The position numbers and the translations under genes are program-made. 64,000 nucleotides of DNA from Prevotella fusca JCM 17724 (GTDB lineage Bacteria; Bacteroidota; Bacteroidia; Bacteroidales; Bacteroidaceae). The notes under the pieces were generated by a model. That model was not told the origin of the DNA. It did not search any database and saw only the letters and a list, made by a program, of their open reading frames with translations. The stretch's first letter is position 1, and each line of letters begins with the position of its first letter. Positions 30,461 to 40,400 of this stretch are shown here, in pieces. The stretch is from NCBI RefSeq assembly GCF_001262015.1, contig NZ_CP012074.1:1146001-1210000 (forward strand), given 5' to 3'.

Positions 30461-30762
30461 ATCGTTGTTTTTAAGGTTGAATAATTAGAAAGTTCATATA
30501 CATTCCGACTAACTCCTACATCCTCCTAATGCTTATGTAAAATTTCCCTCGTTTTCGCTGCTAAGTTAAACAATTAAATCAGAACCCCCAAAGCAAGCCG
30601 AGCAAGAATTATTCAAATTGACAGACAGAGTTTACAAAGCCCTGTCTTTTTTATAAATAATAACACATTTATTCCATAATATCTTTCTCACATGGTCATT
30701 TTTTTCGTAACTTTGCCGTATCGATATCAAGGGAATTAAACTTTTAAATTAAAATATCTATT
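30461..30762. other. Divergent intergenic region pepP/mdh
   Basis: No gene found. It contains a terminator-like hairpin on the plus strand (AGACAG 30623-30628 with CTGTCT 30642-30647, followed by a T-run) that belongs to no visible plus-strand gene, and the mdh promoter near its right end. A pepP promoter was not recognised. Confidence 0.5.
30684..30715 (+). promoter_or_regulatory. mdh promoter
   Basis: TAACTTTG at 30708-30715 is an exact -7 consensus. TTTC at 30684-30687, 20 bp upstream, is a one-mismatch -33 element. The start codon of mdh lies about 47 bp downstream. Confidence 0.7.
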
Positions 30763-31755
30763 ATGAATTATTTAACAAATGAGAAACTCGTTATCGTCGG
30801 TGCTGGCGGTATGATTGGTTCAAACATGGTTCAGACCGTTCTTACACTTGGACTTACTCCTAACATCTGTCTGTATGACATCTATGAGCCAGGCGTTCAT
30901 GGTGTATTCGACGAGATGGAGCAGTGCGCTTTCCCAGGTGCCAACCTCTCTTACACCGTTGACCCAGCAGAGGCTTTCACAGGTGCTAAGTACATCATCT
31001 CTTCTGGTGGTGCTCCACGTAAGGAAGGTATGACACGTGAGGACTTGCTGAAGGGTAACTGCCAGATTGCTGCTGACTTCGGTGAGAACATCAAGAAATA
31101 CTGCCCGGACGTTAAGCATGTTGTTGTTATCTTCAATCCTGCTGACGTTACCGCACTGACAGCTCTTATCCACTCTGGCTTGAAGCCAAACCAGCTGACA
31201 TCACTCGCTGCCCTTGACTCTACCCGTCTGCAGCAGGCACTGGCTCATGAGTTCGGTGTACAGCAGGACAAGGTTACCGGCGCACACACCTATGGTGGTC
31301 ACGGTGAGCAGATGGCTGTATTTGCTTCTAAGGTGAAGGTTGACGGCAAGCCATTGTCAGAGATGGGCCTCTCAGCTGAACGTTGGGAGGAAATCAAGCA
31401 CCACACAGTACAGGGTGGATCAAACATCATCAAGCTCCGTGGTCGCAGCTCATTCCAGAGCCCGGCTTACACAGCTGTCAAGATGATTGAAGCTGCTATG
31501 GGTGGCGAGAAGTTCACCTTGCCAGCAGGTTGCTACGTTAACGACGAGAAGCTCGGCTTCAAGAACGTTATGATGGCTATGCCTACCACTATCGACGCTA
31601 CTGGTGTTCACTACACTGAGCCAACAGGTACTCCAGAGGAGATGGCTTCTCTCCAGGCTTCTTACGAGCACCTCTGCAAGATGCGTGACGAGATTATCGG
31701 TCTCGACATCGTTCCAGCTGTTGCAGAATGGAAGAAGGACAACGCTAACTTGTAA
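30763..31755 (+). CDS. mdh: Malate dehydrogenase
   Basis: NAD-dependent interconversion of malate and oxaloacetate; in Prevotella it serves the reductive branch from oxaloacetate to succinate during fermentation. The 330-residue product has the Rossmann motif VGAGGMIG (residues 12-19), an Arg-rich substrate loop (APRKEGMTREDLLKGN) and the catalytic-His region GAHTYGGHGEQM. The sequence is of the Bacteroides type, between the lactate and malate dehydrogenase groups, so substrate preference is taken from family knowledge. It is flanked by its own promoter and terminator: a single-gene unit. Confidence 0.92.
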   Translation: MNYLTNEKLVIVGAGGMIGSNMVQTVLTLGLTPNICLYDIYEPGVHGVFDEMEQCAFPGANLSYTVDPAEAFTGAKYIISSGGAPRKEGMTREDLLKGNCQIAADFGENIKKYCPDVKHVVVIFNPADVTALTALIHSGLKPNQLTSLAALDSTRLQQALAHEFGVQQDKVTGAHTYGGHGEQMAVFASKVKVDGKPLSEMGLSAERWEEIKHHTVQGGSNIIKLRGRSSFQSPAYTAVKMIEAAMGGEKFTLPAGCYVNDEKLGFKNVMMAMPTTIDATGVHYTEPTGTPEEMASLQASYEHLCKMRDEIIGLDIVPAVAEWKKDNANL

Positions 31756-31759
31756 TTTA

Positions 31760-31800
31760 GTTGACAAGTCGACAAGTTAATGGGTCGACAAGTTAATTGA
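31760..31800 (+). repeat. Short degenerate direct repeats after mdh
   Basis: The unit GTCGACAAGTTAAT occurs twice (around 31767 and 31784), preceded by a related GTTGACAA. A similar motif (TTGACGAG ... GACAAGTT) occurs on the minus strand between porM and porN at about 55880-55940. Confidence 0.45.
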
Positions 31801-31820
31801 GTAACAGAAGATAATTAAAA

Positions 31821-31858
31821 AGGCAATCAACTTTTCGTTGGTTGCCTTTCTTTTTTTC
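31821..31858. terminator. Bidirectional terminator between mdh and the lipoprotein gene
   Basis: Arms AGGCAATCAAC (31821-31831) and GTTGGTTGCCT (31837-31847), 11 bp with one G-U pair and a short loop. T-runs follow on both strands, so it can end mdh (plus) and the lipoprotein gene at 31869 (minus). Confidence 0.85.
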
Positions 31859-31868
31859 GTCACAATCA

Positions 31869-33116
31869 TTACTTCTCGAAGCTATGGAAGAAGCTCGGAT
31901 TTCCTTTCACCTGTATGACTGGACCAGCCACCTCTTTCGTATCAGGATTATAGGTGTAAAATCCGTTCGCCTTCTTGTTGGCACTTCCGAAGACAATCAG
32001 GTTCTTATGCTTGCCGATGGATATTCCTTGTGGATTGCCGATTTCCATTCCCTTTATAACAGCCATCGTCTTCTGCTTCAAGTCGATGACAACAGGAATA
32101 TTGGTAAGACTGACGTAAGGATTCTTCAGTCCATTAGGGTCAAGACCGTATGAGTTGGCATAGGCATAAGCTATTCCATTGCCACCATAGAATAACGTTG
32201 CAAGGAAGTCGGCATGCTTAGTTGTCAAACCTGCAACCTCAGTCTTGTCAAGACGGATGTAGTAGTCGGGATCGATGTCTGTCGAACCATTCTTTATGCG
32301 TACGATACCACCATTAAGTCCTGGGATGAAGCCGAATGAACCGATACAATTGATATAAATGTCCTTATTTTCATCCATAAAGATAGAACCTGCATCTATC
32401 GGACGTGTGGCGAAGCACATTTCTATAGATGTGTTAACGATATGCTTTTCAACCTTGTCAGTCTTCACATCAATCATTGCCAGTTCAATGTTGTTACACG
32501 TAGGCATATACTGTCCATTCATCTGATTCAATCCGACAAAAAGTTTACCATCACGGATAATCATAGCAGCAGGTGCGACTCTCGTCTCTTTCTGTTTCAA
32601 GTCATTGAGATCAATATCAGCAATCTTTGTCATCGTCGTAGGATTAAATATCCTCACTATACCAAGACCTTGCAAGCTGGCATACGCTTTCTCCTTACTT
32701 GCTTCCACAATGTTGCAAGCAGCAGCACTAGCAGGAATAGACAGTGCTCCCTGCTTTACCCACGTGCCATCACCATTAATTTTGTAACGTGTAATCTCCG
32801 CTTTCGTGTTGCCCATATAGTCAGGGAAGGTATAGACACTCCCTGACTCCGTTACAATAGGTGTAGAACCAAAACCACAAGGAATACTGTTGCTATTGTC
32901 ATAAGTACCTGGCAAGAAACTTGGTAATGCTTGTAGATACACATTACCACTATTGCCTTCCGGATTAGTGATACCCGTAGCAAAAATAACACCATTGAAG
33001 TCCTTATCACCTGGATTTGGCTTAGGAGCAGGCGTTGGATCATCACTATTACTGCTACAAGCAGTAAATAAAGCTGTTAGAGTAACAGCAAAAAGAAACG
33101 AACTAAACTTTTTCAT
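31869..33116 (-). CDS. Surface lipoprotein, predicted beta-propeller (DUF4374-like)
   Basis: A 415-residue lipoprotein: MKKFSSFLFAVTLTALFTACSSNSDD gives a signal peptide and lipobox with Cys20, followed by a Ser/Asp and Pro-rich linker, the pattern for surface export in Bacteroidota. The body holds repeated short units with Thr/Val strands and phrases such as MTKIADIDLNDL and KTMAVIKGMEIGNPQG that resemble YncE-like propeller blades, as in the DUF4374 family found beside TonB receptors. It lies 136 bp downstream of the TonB-dependent receptor and is probably its partner in substrate capture. The family assignment is tentative; export is well supported. Confidence 0.75.
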   Translation of the reverse strand: MKKFSSFLFAVTLTALFTACSSNSDDPTPAPKPNPGDKDFNGVIFATGITNPEGNSGNVYLQALPSFLPGTYDNSNSIPCGFGSTPIVTESGSVYTFPDYMGNTKAEITRYKINGDGTWVKQGALSIPASAAACNIVEASKEKAYASLQGLGIVRIFNPTTMTKIADIDLNDLKQKETRVAPAAMIIRDGKLFVGLNQMNGQYMPTCNNIELAMIDVKTDKVEKHIVNTSIEMCFATRPIDAGSIFMDENKDIYINCIGSFGFIPGLNGGIVRIKNGSTDIDPDYYIRLDKTEVAGLTTKHADFLATLFYGGNGIAYAYANSYGLDPNGLKNPYVSLTNIPVVIDLKQKTMAVIKGMEIGNPQGISIGKHKNLIVFGSANKKANGFYTYNPDTKEVAGPVIQVKGNPSFFHSFEK

Positions 33117-33252
33117 TGTTATGTAATTTATTGTGGAAATTATCTATGAACCATATTATCAAGCGGAATAGCAATACATGAAAAACTGACGAACTTCGTT
33201 TTACCATGCTTTAGAGCCTTGGAAAGTTCACCGCTTCATACATTCCATAATC

Positions 33253-35427
33253 CTATTTGAATAAATATCTAATCTTTACTCCAACATATCTGCCAGGCAA
33301 TGGGCGGTTAAACTCTGAGACAACACGTCGATTAGCAAGATTCTTCATCTTAAAAGTCAATATCCACTGATCATTCTTAAAGCTATGCTCAACAGCGGCA
33401 TCCATAGTCAAAGAAGCTGGAATCTTCTTATCTTGGTTTTTACTCATCTCAAAATCATAGAAATACTTATGCACGTATGAAGCATCTAAAAGCAAACGAG
33501 TGTTCTGCCCCTTACCTCCAAAGAGATTCTCTTTATGTAACTCAGCACCAAAGTTTGCTAATAAATAAGGTATGTTGGGGATGCGTTTCATATAAGTAGG
33601 ATTCTCAACATTAGTACCTGGAGTTAGCTTTCTCACATCCCGAAGATCTTGATAAGTAGCATTCGCATAAAGATAAAGTACGGGACAAACATCTCCCTTC
33701 ACCTCAAGTTCCACGCCTCTTGTACGCACACTACCAAAGTTACGATAGCGAGCCATTGTAGGAATCATATCTGGAGTGAATCTAATCATGTCTTTCAACT
33801 GATTATAAAATCCGTTCAACTCTATCTCAACCAGTCCATCATCCTGTTTTAGATGTCGATAGAGTACACCAACGTTTACGCCCGACGTGCGTTCTGGTTC
33901 CAATGCTGGTGATGCAAGTATGGAATATCCGTTTCCTATCAGCTCCTCACTTGTAGGTATGCGGACTTCAGAATTGAAAGATGCTTTTAACATCAAGTCG
34001 TTTGTAAACTTATAACGAAGTGCATCACTGAATCCAAAATAAGACTTTGATATCTTCACAGGCTCTGGCTCTCGCACAGAATAAACATCTATACTACGCG
34101 AATGTGATGTGAAGATAAAGTTCTTTAAAGTAAAAGCATTCTGGAAACGACCTCCGAATAACGTTAAATCATAAGACAATCCTGTCGTCAGCGTATTCAT
34201 CTTACTTGGGAAATTTGCGCGAAAACCCAAAGACTTATCCATTAAGGAATCATTTGGATGAAGTGAATTCCTATCAAAGTAAACATTCAGATTAATGCCA
34301 TGATGCTTATCTATGGTATATCCCAAATTAAGCTTCGACGTCAACTCGTTCGACCGATTTCTTCCATCAGAAGGGAAGTTATTCAGCTCTCCTCCGTATG
34401 GAGAGACCGCAGGCAACTTGTTTCCGTCCCAATCATAACGATTTGATGCTTTATCATTCAAACCATATCTGCCAATGATATATCCTATATCAAAATCAAA
34501 GTCGAGACCATCCAAAAAGAAGTTCTTACGCTTTAGGGTCAATGCCGTCACACCACTAACAGAATGATTATAAGCCTCACGCACATCAAGATCGATTCCT
34601 TGTACCTCCTGGCGCGTCTTGAGGAAAATAAGTTCCCACTTCATTTCATCAAACCACCATTTCGTAGCCTTAACAGACATTCCAGCCATAACTTTATTGA
34701 ACTTATCATGGTCTCTTTCCACGATTCTATTGTCCAAATTTGCCAATGTCATTTTGTAGTTGTTCTTCGCAAACGAGAAAGCACCGCCTATACCAAACTG
34801 TAAACCAGTTTTTTGATCCGTACGTTTAAACACAGTTGACACCTGATGCGTGTTAAACGAGCCAAGTTCGTATGAGAAATCAAAATAAACAGGCGGATAT
34901 TCTTTCGTTACTACGTTAACAGCACCTCCTAATGCAGAACCGCCAAACTTATAAGGGACAATACCTTTATATACCTCTATACGTTCTATCATATTCGTTG
35001 GGATATCATTTAAGGTAACAAAGTTGCTCAACTGCGACATGGGCGTTTCGTCCACATACATACCCATACGTTTACCTTCCAAACCACGAAGTGAGATTCG
35101 GGAAGCACTGCCTAAACCTCCCGTGTTTCGCACTGTGACTCCGACCGTATGTGCAAGTACGTCATTAATATTTGATGCCGTTCCTTGTAATTGGCGCTGC
35201 CCTATAACGGATACGGGCATTGCCGACTCCTTCAACTTCCTAATTTCGCTACGTGCTGTCACCATAACTTCTTTCATTTCAACAGTCGTATCACGCTTAT
35301 TCACCTCTTGCGAATTTCCTCTAAGCATGAAAAAACTTGAAAAAAGTGTTAGACAAATCGCCTTTCTATATAACGAACAAGTATTATACACCCCTTTGCA
35401 GATAAGTGTTTTCCTGTTATTTTTCAT
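33253..35427 (-). CDS. TonB-dependent outer-membrane receptor (siderophore/haem type)
   Basis: A 724-residue receptor with an N-terminal signal-like segment (CLTLFSSFFMLRGNSQ), a TonB-box-like stretch (TTVEMKEVMVTARSEI, about residues 48-62), a plug domain (about 65-175, with ISLRGLEGKRMGMYVDETP and VYKGIVPYKFGGSALGGAVNVV) and a 22-strand-type barrel ending in aromatic RYLFK. It lacks the carboxypeptidase-regulatory N-domain of SusC proteins, so it is of the FecA/FepA class. With the adjacent propeller lipoprotein it is probably an iron-compound uptake system; the substrate is not known. The true start may be at an internal ATG; the first one is kept. Confidence 0.88.
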   Translation of the reverse strand: MKNNRKTLICKGVYNTCSLYRKAICLTLFSSFFMLRGNSQEVNKRDTTVEMKEVMVTARSEIRKLKESAMPVSVIGQRQLQGTASNINDVLAHTVGVTVRNTGGLGSASRISLRGLEGKRMGMYVDETPMSQLSNFVTLNDIPTNMIERIEVYKGIVPYKFGGSALGGAVNVVTKEYPPVYFDFSYELGSFNTHQVSTVFKRTDQKTGLQFGIGGAFSFAKNNYKMTLANLDNRIVERDHDKFNKVMAGMSVKATKWWFDEMKWELIFLKTRQEVQGIDLDVREAYNHSVSGVTALTLKRKNFFLDGLDFDFDIGYIIGRYGLNDKASNRYDWDGNKLPAVSPYGGELNNFPSDGRNRSNELTSKLNLGYTIDKHHGINLNVYFDRNSLHPNDSLMDKSLGFRANFPSKMNTLTTGLSYDLTLFGGRFQNAFTLKNFIFTSHSRSIDVYSVREPEPVKISKSYFGFSDALRYKFTNDLMLKASFNSEVRIPTSEELIGNGYSILASPALEPERTSGVNVGVLYRHLKQDDGLVEIELNGFYNQLKDMIRFTPDMIPTMARYRNFGSVRTRGVELEVKGDVCPVLYLYANATYQDLRDVRKLTPGTNVENPTYMKRIPNIPYLLANFGAELHKENLFGGKGQNTRLLLDASYVHKYFYDFEMSKNQDKKIPASLTMDAAVEHSFKNDQWILTFKMKNLANRRVVSEFNRPLPGRYVGVKIRYLFK

Positions 35428-35502
35428 CTAACTTGTAGTTTAAAGACTCCGTGTTACAACGAATAGAGTCCTAAGTAAAAAATATGTATTCAACTATCAA
35501 TG

Positions 35503-35534
35503 CAAAGGTAGAAAATAATAGAGTGTGGTACAAT
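35503..35534 (-). promoter_or_regulatory. Promoter of the TonB receptor-lipoprotein pair
   Basis: On the minus strand TACCTTTG (35503-35510) is an exact -7 box, and ATTG (35531-35534) 20 bp upstream is a one-mismatch -33 box. It is about 75 bp before the receptor start. No Fur-box-like 19-mer was evident by eye. Confidence 0.65.
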
Positions 35535-35608
35535 ACCTAAAAGTTAGTAAACCATACCATAGAAAGAACTAAACATATTGTAGTCTAATACCCTATTTGA
35601 GTTTAATT

Positions 35609-35680
35609 CATGCTTAGCACCATTGGTGCTGAGCATGAGCACCATATGTGCGGAGCATCAACACAAGGTTTGAAGATGGT
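35609..35680 (-). repeat. Dispersed intergenic repeat, family 2, copy 2
   Basis: Reverse-complemented, this 72-bp stretch aligns with 12910-12982: both share CATCTTCAA, TGTGTTG, GCACAT-TGGTGCT and AGCACCAATGGTGCTAA in the same order. It also contains paired GCACCAT/ATGGTGC inverted repeats. It lies in the 434-bp gap between the TonB receptor promoter and the SusD gene; no gene is seen in that gap. Confidence 0.6.
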
Positions 35681-35789
35681 ATATAAAAATCATTATAACC
35701 TATGACAAGACACGAACAAACGATTAATACACATAATGTTTGCCTAATAGCATTAATAGAAAACAGAGCGTCTTGCTAATTATAAGCAA

Positions 35790-35832
35790 AAGAAAAGGGG
35801 AAAGGCGAGAACACTCCCTCACACTTTCCCCG
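35790..35832 (-). terminator. Terminator of the SusC/SusD operon
   Basis: Arms GGGGAAAG (35797-35804) and CTTTCCCC (35824-35831). Read on the minus strand the stem is followed by TTTTCTTTT. It lies 30 bp after the SusD-like stop. Confidence 0.8.
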
Positions 35833-35861
35833 ATGATAGTAAAACTTAATGGTCCTTTGAA

Positions 35862-37451
35862 TTAATCTCCATAGCCAGGAGTCTGCTTCAATTCGGCATT
35901 GGTTGACTTCGTTGTCTCATCAATAGGCCACAACAAGCGATTTGCATTTGCTGTTGAATACTTTGTTGCTTTATCGAACAAACGGATATCATGCCAACGC
36001 TTTCCTTCAAACAGGAACTCACGCAGACGCTCTTTCAGAATAGCCTCTATCGGGTCTTCATCACCACCAACAAATGGATTGTCGGTATAGAAACTGGTCA
36101 AAGCAGCACTACCGCCACTGCTGACTTCGTGCGGATACTGCACTTCCCGATGTGCATTGAAATAGGCTGCACCGTAAGCACGGAGACGCACCTTATTGAT
36201 TTCAGCTGCAGGGTCCTGCCCTAAGAGAACCTTTGCTTCAGCCATACCAAGCAGGCACTCGGCATAACGATAGACTGGCTGGTCATCATACCATGATGTT
36301 GCCGACCCGCCGGCAAGCAGTGTTCCATGGAACTTATTACATATATTGCCTACATAGGCATCGCCTGCTGCTCGGTAAACATCCGCCAACGAGCCCTTCT
36401 TACGCATATCGTTGTCGTCAGAAAACAGCTTAGTCCACAAACGCTTGTCAAGAGGGAAGCGCATCACTCCACTGCCTAAACGCAGGTTCAGATGGTTTGA
36501 CTCGCTGAACTTGATAGGCTTTCCAGCATCATCATGCAGACGGTAAGCACCGACGTTCTGCTTGTTCATCACGAGTGAAGTATAGAGTCCATTCCACAAA
36601 GACGCTTCGTTCTCACGATTATGAAGAGCATAAATAATCTCTTTGTTCTCCTTATTATCATAAGCAAAGACTTTCTCAAAATCATCGAGCAGACTGACGT
36701 CAGCATTGTTCTGGACATCCTGATAAGCAGCCAAGGCTACCTGATAGTCAGCTGTACCGCCACCCATCTGCCGACCACTCCACAGATATACTTCGCCCTT
36801 GAGCATCTTAGTAGCGGCAAGCGACCAGTAAGTGCGCCCATTGACGAACTTATAGTTGTTATTGTAAGCCGTTTCAGATGCCTGAATATCAGCTTTAATC
36901 TGCGTCATCACATCAGCTGCAGGGTCCTGCTTGCGTGCAACCTTACTCAAATCGATGGTCTTGCCCTCTGTATGCTGCAGATAAATGATAACATCTCCAT
37001 AGGTACGGAGCAGCTGGAAGTACAGGAAAGCACGCATACCATACGCACCACCAAGAAAGTTGTTCTTCTGCGCATCGCTCAGATAGCCGGCTTCATTCAC
37101 CTTATCTATCATCAGATTAATCTGATTAATGCCCGTATAAAGACCTCCGAAGTTGCCTACAACAGCACTACTCTTCTCAAGTGTGTTGTTCCACAGGCGT
37201 TCATAGCCCTGTGGTGCCTCTCCACTGAAAGAGGTTCCGCTATAGATACTGGTTCGCATCTCTCCCCAGATAATATACTTGTCAGCGTAGCTTCTCATCC
37301 AGGAACTCAATCCCTGGTTAAAAGCCTGTGCCTGATCCGAATTCTTCCAGTAATTTGCATCTGTAATCGTACTGGTAGGCTCTATGTCCATGCAGCCTGC
37401 CAGAGAAAAGCCCAGAACAGTAACTGCTATATAGGATAGTAACTTTTTCAT
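35862..37451 (-). CDS. SusD/RagB family glycan-binding lipoprotein
   Basis: Surface lipoprotein that caps a SusC-type channel and binds oligosaccharides or peptides. The start is put at MKKLLSYIAV (529 residues), giving a standard signal and lipobox FSLAGC, 12 bp inside the longest frame. SusD features follow: the N-terminal DANYWKNSDQAQAFNQ region, TPR-like helices (AYGMRAFLYFQLLRTYGD, the hallmark motif of the family), and the C-terminal RLREFLFEGKRWHDIRLF block. It is about 20 bp downstream of the susC-like gene and ends at a terminator. No glycoside hydrolase is adjacent, so the substrate cannot be named. Confidence 0.93.
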   Translation of the reverse strand: MKKLLSYIAVTVLGFSLAGCMDIEPTSTITDANYWKNSDQAQAFNQGLSSWMRSYADKYIIWGEMRTSIYSGTSFSGEAPQGYERLWNNTLEKSSAVVGNFGGLYTGINQINLMIDKVNEAGYLSDAQKNNFLGGAYGMRAFLYFQLLRTYGDVIIYLQHTEGKTIDLSKVARKQDPAADVMTQIKADIQASETAYNNNYKFVNGRTYWSLAATKMLKGEVYLWSGRQMGGGTADYQVALAAYQDVQNNADVSLLDDFEKVFAYDNKENKEIIYALHNRENEASLWNGLYTSLVMNKQNVGAYRLHDDAGKPIKFSESNHLNLRLGSGVMRFPLDKRLWTKLFSDDNDMRKKGSLADVYRAAGDAYVGNICNKFHGTLLAGGSATSWYDDQPVYRYAECLLGMAEAKVLLGQDPAAEINKVRLRAYGAAYFNAHREVQYPHEVSSGGSAALTSFYTDNPFVGGDEDPIEAILKERLREFLFEGKRWHDIRLFDKATKYSTANANRLLWPIDETTKSTNAELKQTPGYGD

Positions 37452-37470
37452 TGTCGGTAACATTGATTAG

Positions 37471-40400
37471 TTAAAATGTAAGGTTTAATCCAAAAATAAG
37501 TGTGCGTGGGGTTGGATAACGACCGTAGTCATATCCACCTGCCGGTTCTGGCGAAGCACCATCATAAGGAGTCATATAAAAAAGGTTCTGCCCCGTCAGA
37601 TAGACACTAGCATTCGACATCTTTATCGCATTTATCCATGTTCTTGGCAAAGTGTAGCTGAGAGTTATCTCACGTAAAGCCATGTAGCTTGCCTTCTCGA
37701 AGAACTTGGAGCCTTCACGCCAGATGTTCTGCTTGTTCAGCTGGTCGGCATAGCTGAATGCCGGATAGCTGGCGTTCGGATTACTTTCTGTCCACATATC
37801 CTTTACATTATCAATGAGATTGAACTGTCCTTGGAACTGTCCCATAGAACGAGCCTTGAGGTCATTGTAGATAGTATGGCCTAAAGCATAGTCGAAACGT
37901 GCGTAGAACGACAGGTTCTTGTAGCTCAATGTAGTTGACCACCCACCTGTAACGGAAGGTCTTGCATTGCCAAGCACCTTACGGTCAAGCGAGTTGATGA
38001 TGCCATCTTCATTGATATCTTCCCAGCAGACATCCCCCGGCTCAATCGCCTTCCAGCCCTTAGAGTTCTTATAGAGCACACCCGTCTGCGGGTTAACCTG
38101 GTCAGCAAGACCCGGACCATACAGCTTGGCAATATCATCAATGCGTGTATTGGCGTTTGCCTTCACATCATCCCAGTCCTTGAAGATATGGTCCTGGCTG
38201 TAACCATAGAGGTCGCCGAGTTTCCCACCTTCACGATAACCACCAATCCACTTGGTAGGTGTCTTGCCTGAAGCATCAACCTTGCCCGCAGCAACCTCTA
38301 CTCCTTGCAGCTGATTGAAAGGACGGTCACTCTTAGGAAGCTGTATAATAGTATTCTTTACCGTTGAAAGATTGAAAGAAAGATCCCAACGGAGACTGTT
38401 CTTCAAGTGAATAGGAGTAGCGCGGATTTCCATCTCAAATCCCTGGTTACGCAGTTTACCCAAGTTAGTCTGTATAGAAGAGAAACCCAAGTAAGAAGGA
38501 AGATTCACGCTTTGCAGCAGATTACTTGTATTACGAACATAGTAATCAAGAATCAATGACAGACGGTTCTTGAAGAAGCCGAGGTCAAGACCAGCCTCGA
38601 AGGTATGACTCTGTTCCCATTTCAAGGCTGTATTCACAAGCGACTGGTCGAAGAAAGCCGTGTTGCCATGATAATTTGAAAGCTGACCATAGACACCATA
38701 TATATAGAAGTCTCCGATTCCACTCACATTACCGTTGCTACCGTAGCTGATACGTGGTTTGATATTGCTGACGAAGTTAGAGAGCTTTGATTCTTTCCAG
38801 AACTGCTCCTCCATCATGTTCCATCCTAAAGAGACACCTGGGAAGAAGCCCCAACGATTGTCCTTCAGCTTGGAATTACCATCATAACGGAAGGTGAACG
38901 TAAGCAGATACTTCTGTTTGTAATCATAGTTGAAGCGTCCGAAGAGCGATTCAATACGGTTACGTGATTTAAAGGACTTAGGATTATCATCCTTGTCAGC
39001 ACCGGCATTGAGCGTAGGAATATCATCCGTCGGAGAATTCTTTGTAGAAGCTTTCATCCAGAAATAGCTGTAGTCATAATACTCCGCACCAAGCATGAGG
39101 TCTACATTATGATGATCAGCAAACGTGTCAAAATAGTTCAATGTCGCATTGAGCTGTGTCTGCGTATCCTTGAACATATAGGCGTATGCACGGCGTGTTG
39201 TATTGATGTTTTTAGGATTGCTCTCTGTATAGAAAGCCTTGTTGAAGTTTTCCTGCTGATCAAGCACATGATAAACCGAGGCATTGGTTGTCAATGTAAG
39301 ATGCTTAGGTATCAAAGTAAGATCGAATCCGAGATTGAATGTCTCTGAACGTGTCCCGTTGCTTGTCGTGAGCTTGTCATTCCAATACAGGTAGTTACCA
39401 TCCGAACTGCTCCAGCCCGGTGCCGGAGATCCATCCTTCAAGTAAGGATTCCATGTAGGACGCTGAGAGCGGGTACGATAGAACAGTGAACTCCATGAAC
39501 CGAAGTAGCTGTCAGGCTTTGTGTACCATGTATACTGTGCTCCGGCACGCACCTTCAGCCAAGGCTTGATTTGATAATCACCCTTCACATTACCCGTAAA
39601 TCTCCTGTAAGAAGTATTGCGAACAACTCCGTCTTCATTGTAATAACCCAATGAAGCAACGAAAGAGCCCATGTTATTACCGCCGCTGAAGCTCATATAA
39701 TGATCCTGAGTAAACGTCTGCTTATGGTAAATTGCATCCTCCAACTGACCGCTATAGTCCTTGAAAAGAAGTTTTGACCCGTCTACCGGTCCGTAATAAG
39801 GGTCGTCCATAAGCTGCCATCCCTCCTCAGCGAGCAGTCTCTTATGCTCGGCATTCGTCTCATCGTAATACATCACATCGGTACGCGGTGTGTAATGTGT
39901 GTATCCCCAGCCCGAATATCCATTCTGTGCATCGACATCGGCAGCCTTGCCGTGTCCTTCCATAGCGTTGGCATAACGCTTGAAGCCCATTCGGTTATAG
40001 TAAAGATAATCCCGGGCATTCATGAAGTCATAGTCGTTGCGCTTGAAGTTCACACCAAGTTTCATGCGATAATTGATACTGGAAGTTCCGCTCTTCGCAC
40101 GTTTTGTTGTTATAAGAATCACACCACCGTTTGCTCTCGCACCATAGATGGCTGTTGAGGCTGCATCCTTCAGCACTTCTACTGACTCGATATCTGATGG
40201 ATTGACCTCAGACAACGTACGCTCAACACCGTCAATGATGACCAATGCAGGCGCACTTCCTGTAATAGAAGCACCTCCACGCAGTGTGATTGATGGAGCT
40301 GTACCGGGCTGACCAGAACTGTTGACTACCTGAAGACCGGTCACACTACCCTGCAAGGCATTACCCACATTGGCAAACGCAGCGGCGTCCAGCACCTTGT

